The notes under the pieces were generated by a model that searched no databases, was not told where the DNA came from, and saw only the letters and a list, made by a program, of their open reading frames with translations. This document shows, one piece after another, positions 9,941 to 17,360 of a DNA stretch of 64,000 nt. The stretch is from an uncultured Erythrobacter sp. Its GTDB lineage: Bacteria > Pseudomonadota > Alphaproteobacteria > Sphingomonadales > Sphingomonadaceae. Where the stretch lies: assembly GCA_947493165.1 (NCBI GenBank), contig CANLPY010000001.1, forward strand, positions 1,402,501 through 1,466,500, given 5' to 3'. A program made the translations under genes and the position numbers. The first letter of the stretch is position 1, and each line of letters starts with the position of its first letter.

Positions 9941-10140
9941 TCCGCCTTCCACGGATTGAAGAACAGCTCCTCCACCGCGACATCGAAATATGCCGCCAAG
10001 CGGTACGCCATCGGCAGTGAGGGATCGTATTTGTCGGCCTCCACCGCGATGATCGTTTGGCGGGAAACCTCCAGAGCCTCGGCAAGGTCAGCCTGATTAA
10101 GGCCCCGCCCTTTGCGCAGATCGCGCAGGCAATTTCTCAT
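9937..10140 (-). CDS. Small XRE-family transcriptional regulator
   Basis: A 67-residue protein that is almost only a helix-turn-helix: LRDLRKGRGLNQADLAEAL, then EVSRQTIIAVEADKYDPSLP as recognition region, then AYFDVAVEELF. This is the compact Cro/C1-type (YozG-like) regulator. I use the ATG at 10140 because it forms an ATGA overlap with the stop of the upstream membrane protein; a longer start at 10170 would lie inside that gene. Regulators of this class are often co-encoded with small membrane proteins and control their own operon; two dyad repeats upstream (10559-10608) fit that idea. Confidence 0.85.
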   Translation of the reverse strand: MRNCLRDLRKGRGLNQADLAEALEVSRQTIIAVEADKYDPSLPMAYRLAAYFDVAVEELFFNPWKAD

Positions 10141-10532
10141 TCTGCCGCGCCCCGGCCGCGGAATTTCCAAACGAGCCAGACAATCAGCATTCCGGCAAAC
10201 TCAGCGCCGAATACATACCCCGCGCCCATGCTCATTTCACTGTGCCGACCGGTCATCACAACCAGCGTGATCAGCATAACCACCGCGCCGATATTTCCGC
10301 CCCACCACCAACTGAATAGCTGACCTTGCTGCTGCAGGTCATCGGTCTTTTGCCACCACAGCCAGGACGCGAAAGCAACGACACCTGCAACCGCAAACAA
10401 AGCGGGCAGTACAAGCTCTGGGTTATCAACGCCGCCAGTCGCCGGCACGGTTCTTCCGATTATGAAACCCGCAACCAGAGCGGTTCCAAAAGCCAAAGCA
10501 GCCGTCAGCCAAAACATCTTGCGGTACGTCAT
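10137..10532 (-). CDS. Small integral membrane protein, partner of XRE regulator
   Basis: A 131-residue protein with four predicted membrane segments (about 7-26, 42-60, 76-93 and 104-122), a short loop KTDDLQQQGQ, and a basic C-terminus WKFRGRGAAE. I do not recognise a named family. It has a good ribosome site (AGAGAGGA eight bases before ATG) and is translationally coupled to the XRE regulator, so the pair forms one operon. Function unknown; membrane partners of such regulators may act as sensors or as the regulated target. Confidence 0.75.
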   Translation of the reverse strand: MTYRKMFWLTAALAFGTALVAGFIIGRTVPATGGVDNPELVLPALFAVAGVVAFASWLWWQKTDDLQQQGQLFSWWWGGNIGAVVMLITLVVMTGRHSEMSMGAGYVFGAEFAGMLIVWLVWKFRGRGAAE

Positions 10533-10558
10533 TTATGCATTCCTCTCTTGCGGCGATA

Positions 10559-10608
10559 ATGTACAAACTTTTTAACATTTCTCTGAAAATGTCAAACTCT
10601 TTTAACAT
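10559..10608 (-). promoter_or_regulatory. Tandem 20-bp dyad repeats, probable operators
   Basis: Two imperfect 20-bp palindromes lie 27 and 57 bases upstream of the membrane protein gene. Read on the minus strand they are ATGTTAAAAAGTTTGTACAT (plus-strand 10559-10578) and ATGTTAAAAGAGTTTGACAT (10589-10608). Both have ATGT and ACAT ends with inner AAA/TTT arms, and their centres are 30 bp apart, about three helical turns. The upstream copy contains a TTGACA that could be a -35 box. The likely binder is the XRE protein encoded in the same operon, by inference only. Confidence 0.6.
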
Positions 10609-10623
10609 CCCACAAATCCTCAA

Positions 10624-10655
10624 ACAAAAAGCCCCGCAGAATTATCTGCGAGGCC
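10624..10655 (-). terminator. Rho-independent terminator after ssb
   Basis: On the minus strand GCCTCGCAGA-TAAT-TCTGCGGGGC forms a ten-pair stem (one G-T pair) with a four-base loop, followed by TTTTTGTTTG. It lies 29 bases after the ssb stop and ends that transcript. Confidence 0.85.
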
Positions 10656-10683
10656 CTTTGATGTTTGGATTGGTTTGAGCCGA

Positions 10684-11229
10684 TCAAAACGGGATGTCGT
10701 CGTCGAGGTCATCGTAACCTCCGCCGCCGCCAGCGTTTCCGCCGCCTTGGTTGCCGCCACCTGAGCCGCCCCCGGAGCCGCCGCCGCCTTGGTTCCAGCC
10801 GCCGCCTCCTGAACCGCCACCTTGGCCTCCGCCCTGACCGCCGCCATAGCCGCCGCCTTGTCCGCCACCGCCGCCGCTGCGACCGTCGAGCATAGTCAAA
10901 GTGCCGTCAAAGCCGCGCAGCACAACCTCAGTTGAATAGCGATCATTGCCGGACTGGTCTTGCCATTTGCGGGTCTGCAGCTTGCCTTCGATAAAGACCT
11001 TGCTTCCCTTCTTAAGGTAATTCTCAACCACATTGACGAGGCCTTCGGAAAAAATCGCAACAGTGTGCCATTCTGTTTTTTCTTGGCGCTCACCCGTGTT
11101 GCGGTCTTTCCAAGTCTCGCTCGTGGCGATGCGCAGATTGGCAACCTTGCCGCCATTTTGGAATGAGCGAATCTCTGGGTCAGCCCCGAGATTGCCGATC
11201 AGCATTACTTTGTTGAGCGAACCCGCCAT
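10684..11229 (-). CDS. ssb: Single-stranded DNA-binding protein
   Basis: A 181-residue SSB. The OB-fold occupies residues 1-110 ([54 protein letters not shown]). A long glycine-rich linker with GGG-GQ-GG repeats follows, and the chain ends in the acidic tip DDLDDDIPF, which recruits other replication and repair proteins. SSB coats single-stranded DNA as a tetramer in the cytoplasm. The linker is long but ordinary for the family. Its own terminator follows. Confidence 0.97.
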   Translation of the reverse strand: MAGSLNKVMLIGNLGADPEIRSFQNGGKVANLRIATSETWKDRNTGERQEKTEWHTVAIFSEGLVNVVENYLKKGSKVFIEGKLQTRKWQDQSGNDRYSTEVVLRGFDGTLTMLDGRSGGGGGQGGGYGGGQGGGQGGGSGGGGWNQGGGGSGGGSGGGNQGGGNAGGGGGYDDLDDDIPF

Positions 11230-11367
11230 GTCTTCAAACCTCTCAGATGCAATTTTGGTTCAGCTGCGCGTCACAGCCAACTTTCCGATTCTCTTAAACT
11301 GCATAAGCGAGGGCGCACGCAGTGGCGAGCGTCTGAAACGCTTATCCACCTCCATTTTGGCGGCGAG

Positions 11368-12033
11368 TTATGTGCTGGGATAGCGAAGACGTCCAAGAAA
11401 GCGCGACATGCTGAATTTCTCACGATCACCGCCAAGAATTTTGGCTTTCGCTTTTTCAAACTTCATCACGCCATCAATGCGGCGATCAAGGAAAGCATAG
11501 GTCGTCTCTTTGCCTTCGCTCTCATCGTTGACAAACACCGCGAGGGTCGCGCTGTAAATCCCAGCGAGGATCGTGCGTTTGGTGTAGTGATTATAGTCAG
11601 TCGCCGTGTCACCGGCGAGCCGCCACATCAGATCGGCAGAATTCCACCCAATCTTGAGCGAAGTCGGCGCATTTTGCGGCATCGCCATGATAGCAAGCGC
11701 GCGGCGCAAGGCCTCATCCAGCCCGTCCACCGCTTCAAGCCGAAACGCCACCAGCGTGAGAATACGCTCACGAATCTTCAGCTCAGCTAGCTTTTCCTTG
11801 GGCCATTCCGCTTCCATCTGCGCGTCAATATTGGCGATCCAAGCGGTGATCATATCCATCGCACCGCCCGGAAAAGCGAGCTTTGCCACGTCTGGATCAG
11901 CGCCTGCCATATCAGCAGCCGCGAGCAGTGCGGTTTCATTCCAGCCATCAAAAATCGCTGATGCGGCAATATCTGGCGCAAGCGCGATCCGCAGTTCATC
12001 CAGCGTCATATTGGCAAAATCGGTCATGGTCAT
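11368..12033 (-). CDS. COQ9 family ubiquinone biosynthesis protein
   Basis: A 221-residue protein with the COQ9 pattern: N-terminal TetR-like helices (IAASAIFDGWNETALLAAA), FPGGAMDMITAWI, RERILTLVAFRLEAVDG, and the hallmark WNSADLMWRLAGDTATDYNHYTKR followed by ILAGIYSATLAVFVND. COQ9 binds lipids and presents quinone precursors to COQ7-type hydroxylases at the membrane; it is found in eukaryotes and alphaproteobacteria, which supports the taxonomic call. It is separated by 138 bases from ssb and follows the ankyrin gene on the same strand. Confidence 0.92.
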   Translation of the reverse strand: MTMTDFANMTLDELRIALAPDIAASAIFDGWNETALLAAADMAGADPDVAKLAFPGGAMDMITAWIANIDAQMEAEWPKEKLAELKIRERILTLVAFRLEAVDGLDEALRRALAIMAMPQNAPTSLKIGWNSADLMWRLAGDTATDYNHYTKRTILAGIYSATLAVFVNDESEGKETTYAFLDRRIDGVMKFEKAKAKILGGDREKFSMSRFLGRLRYPST

Positions 12034-12069
12034 GGCTCGCGCTTATGGTTGGCTTAATGCCGGAACGCC

Positions 12070-12750
12070 TCAGGACGGTCCGTAGTTTCCGCCCGATGCC
12101 GTTTTTTCTGCGCGCTCTTTATCTGCACGGGCAAATTCTTCGAGCATGAGCGTGTTGGCGTTCATCAAATCGGCATAATCTCGTGCAGTACGGCCTGAAT
12201 TATCGGCTCGGTCAGGATTGGCACCTTTATCAAGCAGCAATCGCACGACCGCGACATCGCGGCGATGCACCGCAGCGATCAGCGGCGTTTCGCCTGATCT
12301 ATCGCTGACGCTGACTTCCGCGCCGCGCTTTAGCAATTCTTCGATACCTTCGATAAAGCCGAGGCCAACTGCAATCTGCAGCGGCGACACACCGTTCTTA
12401 TCGCGGATGTTAGGATTGGCGCCGCGCCCAAGTAAAAACCGGACCCAAACGCTGTCGCGGCGTTTGGTCACGATGTGCAGGCCTGTCTCGCCAGAGGTAA
12501 TGTCGCGCGAATTGACGATCGTCGTGCCCGGCTCATTCAGCATGGCTGTTACCGTATCACCATCACGCTCATCGACCGCTTCGAGAAATTCATAGGCAGC
12601 GGAGAAACCTTGCGCAGCAACGGGCGGCGCAAAAGCTGCGCTGCTCAAACCGATTCCCGCTGTCAAACCGCAACCAATCAGCGCCGCTGCACCGATCCTG
12701 CGCAAAAAAGAGCGCCCCAAGCTTCTATCCTTTCGCAATTCCTGCCACAT
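12070..12750 (-). CDS. Exported ankyrin-repeat protein
   Basis: A 226-residue protein with an N-terminal basic region and hydrophobic signal (about 20-47, ending VAAQG), so it is probably periplasmic. Three to four ankyrin repeats follow, marked by GETGLHIVTKRRD, GVSPLQIAVGLGF, GETPLIAAVHRRD and GRTARDYADLM, each with the helical turn GANPN or GANPD. Ankyrin domains bind other proteins; no enzyme domain is present. The partner is unknown. It diverges from the SCO gene with 83 bases between the starts. Confidence 0.85.
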   Translation of the reverse strand: MWQELRKDRSLGRSFLRRIGAAALIGCGLTAGIGLSSAAFAPPVAAQGFSAAYEFLEAVDERDGDTVTAMLNEPGTTIVNSRDITSGETGLHIVTKRRDSVWVRFLLGRGANPNIRDKNGVSPLQIAVGLGFIEGIEELLKRGAEVSVSDRSGETPLIAAVHRRDVAVVRLLLDKGANPDRADNSGRTARDYADLMNANTLMLEEFARADKERAEKTASGGNYGPS

Positions 12751-12833
12751 ATTAGTGACACGTATTTGTATCAGAACAATCTATGATTGCCCCTGTCATC
12801 TTCAACCTTTGGCTGAGAGCCTGTTAGCAGACC

Positions 12834-13475
12834 ATGAACCACCGCGCCAACGCCGCCCCCAATGCCCACCAATCCCGCAATCGCTTTTTTGCAGTGCCCC
12901 TGCTTGCCGCCAGCCTAGCCGCCGCGGCCTGTTCGGCCCCTTCCAGCGGTGAGGCAGTTGCCGAACCGCCCTTAGCAGGAGCGGATATTGGCGGCCCGTT
13001 TGAACTTACGAGCAGCACCGGGGATACTGTGCGCTGGGAAGATTTTCGCGGGCAATACACAATCGTCTATTTTGGTTTTGCGTTCTGCCCAGACATCTGT
13101 CCGACAGATGTTCAACGTTTTACCCAAGGCCTCGCTCAATTTGCCGAGGCTGAACCAGGCAAAGCGGCCGCGGTCCAGCCGATCTTCATTTCCGTCGATC
13201 CCGAACGCGACACGCCAGAGATTGTCAGCGAGTTTACGAGCGCCTTTTCCGATGATCTGATCGGCCTGACCGGCACGTCTGAGCAGGTCAAAGCCGCGGC
13301 AGATAATTTCCGCGTCTATTTTGAACGCGGCGAAGATACGCCCGGTGGTGGCTATCTGATCAATCACTCAGCCATTACCTATTTGTTCGGACCAGATGGT
13401 GAGCCGCTCGCGACTTTGCCCACCGATCAAGGGCCAGATGCAGTGGCCGCGGAACTCGATAAATGGGTGAGTTAA
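12834..13475 (+). CDS. SCO1/SenC family copper chaperone lipoprotein
   Basis: A 213-residue thioredoxin-fold protein. It has a lipobox ending in Cys33, the copper/redox motif CPDIC (C85, C89) and the distant ligand His178 in LINHSAITY. SCO proteins deliver copper to the CuA site of cytochrome c oxidase in the periplasm. VDPERDTPE is the conserved SCO loop. The end overlaps the next gene (YcgN) by 13 bases, so a polycistronic message is likely. Confidence 0.93.
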   Translation: MNHRANAAPNAHQSRNRFFAVPLLAASLAAAACSAPSSGEAVAEPPLAGADIGGPFELTSSTGDTVRWEDFRGQYTIVYFGFAFCPDICPTDVQRFTQGLAQFAEAEPGKAAAVQPIFISVDPERDTPEIVSEFTSAFSDDLIGLTGTSEQVKAAADNFRVYFERGEDTPGGGYLINHSAITYLFGPDGEPLATLPTDQGPDAVAAELDKWVS

Positions 13476-13927
13476 GACCGCAGTTCTGGCAGCGGCCGCT
13501 GGCGGAATTGAACCGCGCTGAGTGGGAGGCTTTGTGTGATGGCTGCGGGCGTTGCTGTCTGCACAAGATCGAAGACGCTGATACCGGTGCGATCGAAGAC
13601 ACCTATATCGCCTGCAAATTGCTGGATTGCGAGACCGCACAGTGCAGCGATTACCGTAATCGCAAAGCCTTTGTGCCTGACTGCCTGCGCCTGACATTGA
13701 GCATCGTCGAAGACGTGCCGTGGCTGCCCAACACATGCGCCTACCGCCGCCGCGCCGAAGGCCAAGACCTGCCTGAATGGCACCATTTGATCAGCGGCGA
13801 CCGAGAGGCAGTGAAACACGCGGGCGTGTCCGTTGCCGGACGCGTAATCAGTGAGACCGATGCCGGTCCGCTGGAGCATCATCTGGTCGATTGGGACCAA
13901 CCCAGTTCCAGCAGAGATGCCACATGA
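13463..13927 (+). CDS. YcgN/UPF0260 family cysteine-cluster protein
   Basis: A 154-residue protein with the UPF0260 signature: FWQRPLAELNRAEWEALCDGCGRCCLHK gives Cys25, 28, 31 and 32, and further cysteines sit in YIACKLLDC, AQCSDY, VPDCLRL and NTCAYRR. The spacing suggests a zinc or iron-sulfur cluster. The family is widespread in proteobacteria with no settled function. It overlaps the SCO gene at its start and the YgjP-type gene at its end (ATGA), which suggests co-translation. Confidence 0.88.
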   Translation: MGELRPQFWQRPLAELNRAEWEALCDGCGRCCLHKIEDADTGAIEDTYIACKLLDCETAQCSDYRNRKAFVPDCLRLTLSIVEDVPWLPNTCAYRRRAEGQDLPEWHHLISGDREAVKHAGVSVAGRVISETDAGPLEHHLVDWDQPSSSRDAT

Positions 13928-14646
13928 TGGACTTCCTGCGCCGCGAGCCGCTCTCGCAAGAGATTGAGCTGAATGGCGAGGTTTTGCCAATAGTGCTGCG
14001 GCGGCTGAAGCAGGCCAAACGGCTGACCTTGCGTCTCGCCCCCGATGGCAGCGAAGTGCGCATCACTCTGCCCAATTGGGCGCGGTCATCAGAGGCGATT
14101 GCCTTTGCCAATTCACGCTCTGAATGGCTTGCCCAGCAATTGGCGAAAATCCCGCGCAAGGCCGCGCCGCGTCCCGGCGGGACGGTGCTGTACCGGGGCG
14201 ATCCACTGACAATCGACTGGAGTTACGATGCCCCGCGCCGCCCCAAGCGGGTTGAGGATAAGATTTGTGTAGGCGGCCCGGAAACAGGCCTCGAAAAACG
14301 CCTCAAAGGCTGGTTTGAGCGCCAAGCGCTGAGCCTGTTTGAAGGCGACATGGCAGACTATGTAAAGAGGGCCGAATTAAAGCCCGTGCCAGTCGCACTT
14401 TCCCGCGCACAAAAGCGCTGGGGCAGTTGCTCAGAAAAGGAGCGCATCCGGCTCAATTGGCGATTGGTCCAAGCGCCCGATTTCGTGCGCCGCTCCGTCG
14501 TCGCACACGAAGTTACGCATCTGGTTTATTTCGACCATAGCCCGGCGTTTCACGCATTGCTGGGGGAGCTTTACGAAGATGATATTGCAGACGCTGATGC
14601 ATGGCTGAAGAAGCACGGCCGATCACTTTACGCGAACTTTGGCTGA
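13924..14646 (+). CDS. YgjP/SprT-like M48-clan metallopeptidase
   Basis: A 240-residue protein. The metal motif HEVTH is at 195-199 with a third ligand candidate H205 in YFDHSPAFH, and upstream RAQKRWGSCSEKERIRLNW is the conserved DUF45 segment. It is cytoplasmic by lack of a signal. Members are predicted zinc peptidases; E. coli YgjP is the model name. I chose the ATG at 13924, which makes an ATGA overlap with YcgN; the frame extends back to 13891 but that would lie inside the previous gene. Confidence 0.85.
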   Translation: MMDFLRREPLSQEIELNGEVLPIVLRRLKQAKRLTLRLAPDGSEVRITLPNWARSSEAIAFANSRSEWLAQQLAKIPRKAAPRPGGTVLYRGDPLTIDWSYDAPRRPKRVEDKICVGGPETGLEKRLKGWFERQALSLFEGDMADYVKRAELKPVPVALSRAQKRWGSCSEKERIRLNWRLVQAPDFVRRSVVAHEVTHLVYFDHSPAFHALLGELYEDDIADADAWLKKHGRSLYANFG

Positions 14647-14690
14647 AACCGGCACTGGCATCACGCGGCCCCTCGCCCTATATTCCCACC

Positions 14691-15170
14691 ATGCTTTCCA
14701 AATCGCGCTTCAATCCCAAGGCGGGCATACTCGATTTCTGGGACGAGTTTCGCAAACCTCAACCCTATCGCTGGCTGATTCTGGCCGTATCGTCGATCCC
14801 GTTTGCGTTGATCATGGCATGGGCAATCTCTGAGAAGGTCTACCTCCCGCCAGAACGGCCCAGCATCACCTATATTCCCAGCTTTGCGCCTAATCGCACG
14901 GATGAAGAAATTATCGCGTCGAATATCGAAAACCAGAAACGCAAGGATGAGCGCGCCGCCCGTATCGCTGAATACGAAGAGAAAAAGCGCGAAGCATATA
15001 AGGCATTGGGCGCAGCCAGCGGGTTTGACGTGGAAGAGATGGAACGCCGCGCTTTGGAAGAACGCGCCGCAGAAGAAGCGGCTGAAGCCGCGCAGAACGC
15101 ACAAGTGCTGCCGAAGCAGAACCAAGCCGTACCAGAAGATGCGTCCCCTAAAGAAGGCGCTGCGCCATAA
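14691..15170 (+). CDS. Single-span membrane protein with long coiled coil
   Basis: A 159-residue protein I do not assign to a named family. Residues 1-26 are cytoplasmic and contain LDFWDEFRKPQPYRW, 27-46 form one membrane helix, a short proline-rich stretch (LPPERPSITYIPS) follows, and residues 75-135 are a highly charged Glu/Lys/Arg/Ala coiled coil. An Ala/Pro/Glu-rich tail ends the chain. The frame opens earlier (14601) inside the YgjP gene, but the ATG at 14691 gives the sensible start. It lies in a co-directional run between YgjP and ribD. Homologues seem to be small conserved sphingomonad proteins. Confidence 0.7.
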   Translation: MLSKSRFNPKAGILDFWDEFRKPQPYRWLILAVSSIPFALIMAWAISEKVYLPPERPSITYIPSFAPNRTDEEIIASNIENQKRKDERAARIAEYEEKKREAYKALGAASGFDVEEMERRALEERAAEEAAEAAQNAQVLPKQNQAVPEDASPKEGAAP

Positions 15171-15202
15171 CTGGCGTCATACGGAATTCTGACCAGCACT
15201 GG

Positions 15203-16150
15203 ATGGCAGCCGCCAGCCGATTGGCTGCGCGCGCCCGCCCGCTCAGCCGCCCCAATCCGGGTGTTGCAGCCTTGGTGGTCCGCGATGGCAAGCTAATCGC
15301 GCGCGGTTGGACTCAGGTCGGTGGACGCCCCCATGCCGAAGCACAGGCCTTGGCCATGCTTGACCGCAATGGAGCAAAAGGCGCGGACATTTATTCAACG
15401 CTTGAACCGTGCGCGCACAAATCACCGCGCGGGCCAAGCTGCGCAGATTTGATTGCAGAGGCGGGCCCTGCTCGAGTGGTCATCGGTGTCAAAGACCCTG
15501 ATCCGCGCACCGCTGGCGCTGGGATCGCGCGGCTGACAGATGCAGGCATTGCAGTAGAAGTACTGAGCGATGCCGGCGCGCAGCAGAGCCTTGCGGGCTA
15601 TCTAAACTGCCAAGTGATCGGCCGCCCCTATGTGACGCTAAAACTCGCCATGTCGATCGATGGCTGCATCGCGCTGGCGGATGGCACCAGCCAATGGATC
15701 ACTGGCGACATTGCCCGCGCGCATGTCCACGCTCAAAGGGCGCGCAACGACGCGATCCTTGTGGGCGGAGGGACATGGAGAACAGACAATCCGCGCCTCA
15801 ATGTCCGACTGCCCGGCCTTGCTGATCGCAGCCCGGCGCGCGTCTTGCTGACTAGCGGCGCTGCGCCTGACGGCGTCACAGTGATCACCCAGCCTGATCA
15901 AATCGGCACGTTAGACGCGGTGCAATACCTCTATGTCGAAGGCGGAGCTCAAACCGCCGCCAGCTTTCTTACAGACGATCTAGTCGATGAATTGCACATC
16001 TACCGCGCGCCCGTCGTCATCGGCGATGGCCTGCGTGCGCTCAGCGGTCTTGGGCTGAACAAGCTGGAAGACGCGCATGGCCGCTGGCGAATTAGCGATC
16101 AGCGCCAGCTTGGCAGCGACAGCTTCACCGCCTATCTGCGTAAGCGCTAA
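15203..16150 (+). CDS. ribD: RibD, bifunctional deaminase/reductase of riboflavin synthesis
   Basis: A 315-residue enzyme. The N-terminal deaminase has HAEAQA (His44, Glu46) and PCAHKSPRGPSC (Cys70, Cys80) as zinc ligands and proton shuttle. The C-terminal reductase starts near YVTLKLAMSIDGCIA (about 142) and contains ARNDAILVGGGTWRTDNPRL and YVEGGAQTAASFL. It converts the GTP-derived pyrimidine to the ribitylamino product. In-frame coding potential continues a few codons upstream of the ATG (DQHW), matching the usual longer N-terminus, but no other standard start is in frame there. ribE follows after 19 bases. Confidence 0.93.
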   Translation: MAAASRLAARARPLSRPNPGVAALVVRDGKLIARGWTQVGGRPHAEAQALAMLDRNGAKGADIYSTLEPCAHKSPRGPSCADLIAEAGPARVVIGVKDPDPRTAGAGIARLTDAGIAVEVLSDAGAQQSLAGYLNCQVIGRPYVTLKLAMSIDGCIALADGTSQWITGDIARAHVHAQRARNDAILVGGGTWRTDNPRLNVRLPGLADRSPARVLLTSGAAPDGVTVITQPDQIGTLDAVQYLYVEGGAQTAASFLTDDLVDELHIYRAPVVIGDGLRALSGLGLNKLEDAHGRWRISDQRQLGSDSFTAYLRKR

Positions 16151-16169
16151 AGCAGGAGTTTGCGCGCCC

Positions 16170-16793
16170 ATGTTCACTGGAATTGTCACCGCCATCGGAA
16201 CAGTCGAAAGTTCAGAGGAGTTGAGCGATCTGCGTGTGCGCGTCGCTTGCCCCTATGATCCGGCTGGTATCGCCATTGGCGCATCCATCGCCTGTTCTGG
16301 CGCGTGCATGACTGTGGTGGAACGCGGCGGTGAGGCAGGTAATGCTTGGTTCGCGGTCGATGTATCCTTGGAGAGCGTGTCTAAGACTGCCGCAGGCATG
16401 TGGGACACGGGCGGTAAGCTCAACCTTGAAGCTGCGCTTAAACTTGGCGATGAGCTGGGCGGGCATATCGTTACCGGCCATGTTGATGCCGTTGGCGAAG
16501 TGGAAAGCGCGGTTGAAGTGGGCGGTTCTCACACGGTCAAAATTCGCGCACCGAAAGACCTCGCGCCGTATATCGCATCCAAGGGCTCAATCACGGTCGA
16601 TGGCGTCTCGCTCACCGTCAATGGAGTGACCGATAATGATGATGGCTCCTGCACCTTTGCGCTCAACATCATCCCTCACACATGGGATGTGACGACGCTG
16701 GGACGTCTGACCGGCGGATCGCAGGTGAACCTAGAGATTGATGTGCTTGCCCGGTATCTTAAGCGGATGCAGGGTCTGGCCGCAGCCAATTAG
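16170..16793 (+). CDS. ribE: Riboflavin synthase alpha subunit
   Basis: A 207-residue protein made of two lumazine-binding barrels. It starts MFTGIVTAIGTVE, the universal start of the family; ACSGACMTV and GHIVTGHVDAVGEV mark the first repeat and the start of the second, and ITVDGVSLTVNGV lies in the second. It forms riboflavin from two molecules of dimethylribityl-lumazine. A longer frame opening at 16077 lies within ribD and is not used. A GGAG sits 12 bases upstream. It ends by overlapping the convergent GNAT gene by four bases. ribBA and ribH are not in the window. Confidence 0.95.
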   Translation: MFTGIVTAIGTVESSEELSDLRVRVACPYDPAGIAIGASIACSGACMTVVERGGEAGNAWFAVDVSLESVSKTAAGMWDTGGKLNLEAALKLGDELGGHIVTGHVDAVGEVESAVEVGGSHTVKIRAPKDLAPYIASKGSITVDGVSLTVNGVTDNDDGSCTFALNIIPHTWDVTTLGRLTGGSQVNLEIDVLARYLKRMQGLAAAN

Positions 16794-17350
16794 TCATCAC
16801 TGCTGGCCTGCGCCATCAGCGGACCGGTTGCAAATGCATCGCGTGTGATGGCGTAAACCAGATGCAGCACGCGCTTGCCCTGATATTGCGCAAGCTCGGT
16901 TTCCCGAGTGCGTTCAGCTCCGATATTTTCCAGCGCAATGCGGGAACGGTAATTCGTTTCACCAACGCGGAAATCGACGCGGGCCACGCTTTCAAAGGCA
17001 TGGGTCAGCATCAGTTGCTTCACCTCTGCGTTGATCCCTCGGCCCCAATAACGCGGTGCAATGAATGTCCAGCCGATTTCAATCGACCCGCCATCAGCGT
17101 CCTCAAGGTGCTGAAAGCGGGTTGAACCGATGACCTGATCTTTGGCCTTGTCGATAATGGCCAGCGCGCCGCCCTGCTCCATCGCGTCCGCAAAGAACGT
17201 GCGGAACACATCTTCGCGCCAGCGATCATGGATAGGATGCTGTTCCCAGACGGCAGGGTCAGAAGCGATTGCGAACAGATCGTCCCAATCATCCTCTAGC
17301 AAAGGCCGCAGCAGAACCCGCTCACCTTCCAGAGTTGGTTGGCGATCCAT
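16790..17350 (-). CDS. GNAT family N-acetyltransferase (RimJ/RimL-like)
   Basis: A 186-residue GNAT of the Acetyltransf_3 type. LEGERVLLRPLLEDDWDDLFAIASDP is the typical N-terminal part, GWTFIAPRYWGRGINAEVKQ carries the acetyl-CoA loop (RYWGRG), and NYRSRIALENIGA is the conserved asparagine helix followed by the substrate end. These enzymes acetylate alpha-amino groups of ribosomal proteins or small molecules. The acceptor is unknown. It is followed 10 bases later by the aminotransferase stop on the same strand order. Confidence 0.85.
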   Translation of the reverse strand: MDRQPTLEGERVLLRPLLEDDWDDLFAIASDPAVWEQHPIHDRWREDVFRTFFADAMEQGGALAIIDKAKDQVIGSTRFQHLEDADGGSIEIGWTFIAPRYWGRGINAEVKQLMLTHAFESVARVDFRVGETNYRSRIALENIGAERTRETELAQYQGKRVLHLVYAITRDAFATGPLMAQASSDD

Positions 17351-17360
17351 GGCGCTTTGC

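Noticed and set aside
10665..10895. Arg-rich plus-strand open frame
   Set aside because: It is the antisense of the glycine-rich SSB linker; GGN repeats read backwards give Arg-rich frames.
11230..11367. SOS box (GTTC-N7-GTTC) upstream of ssb
   Set aside because: Only GTTC-N7-CGTC is present in the ssb upstream region, with two changes in the second half-site.
15171..16169. FMN riboswitch before ribD or ribE
   Set aside because: The spaces before ribD (32 bases) and ribE (19 bases) are too short for an RFN element and hold none of its conserved blocks.
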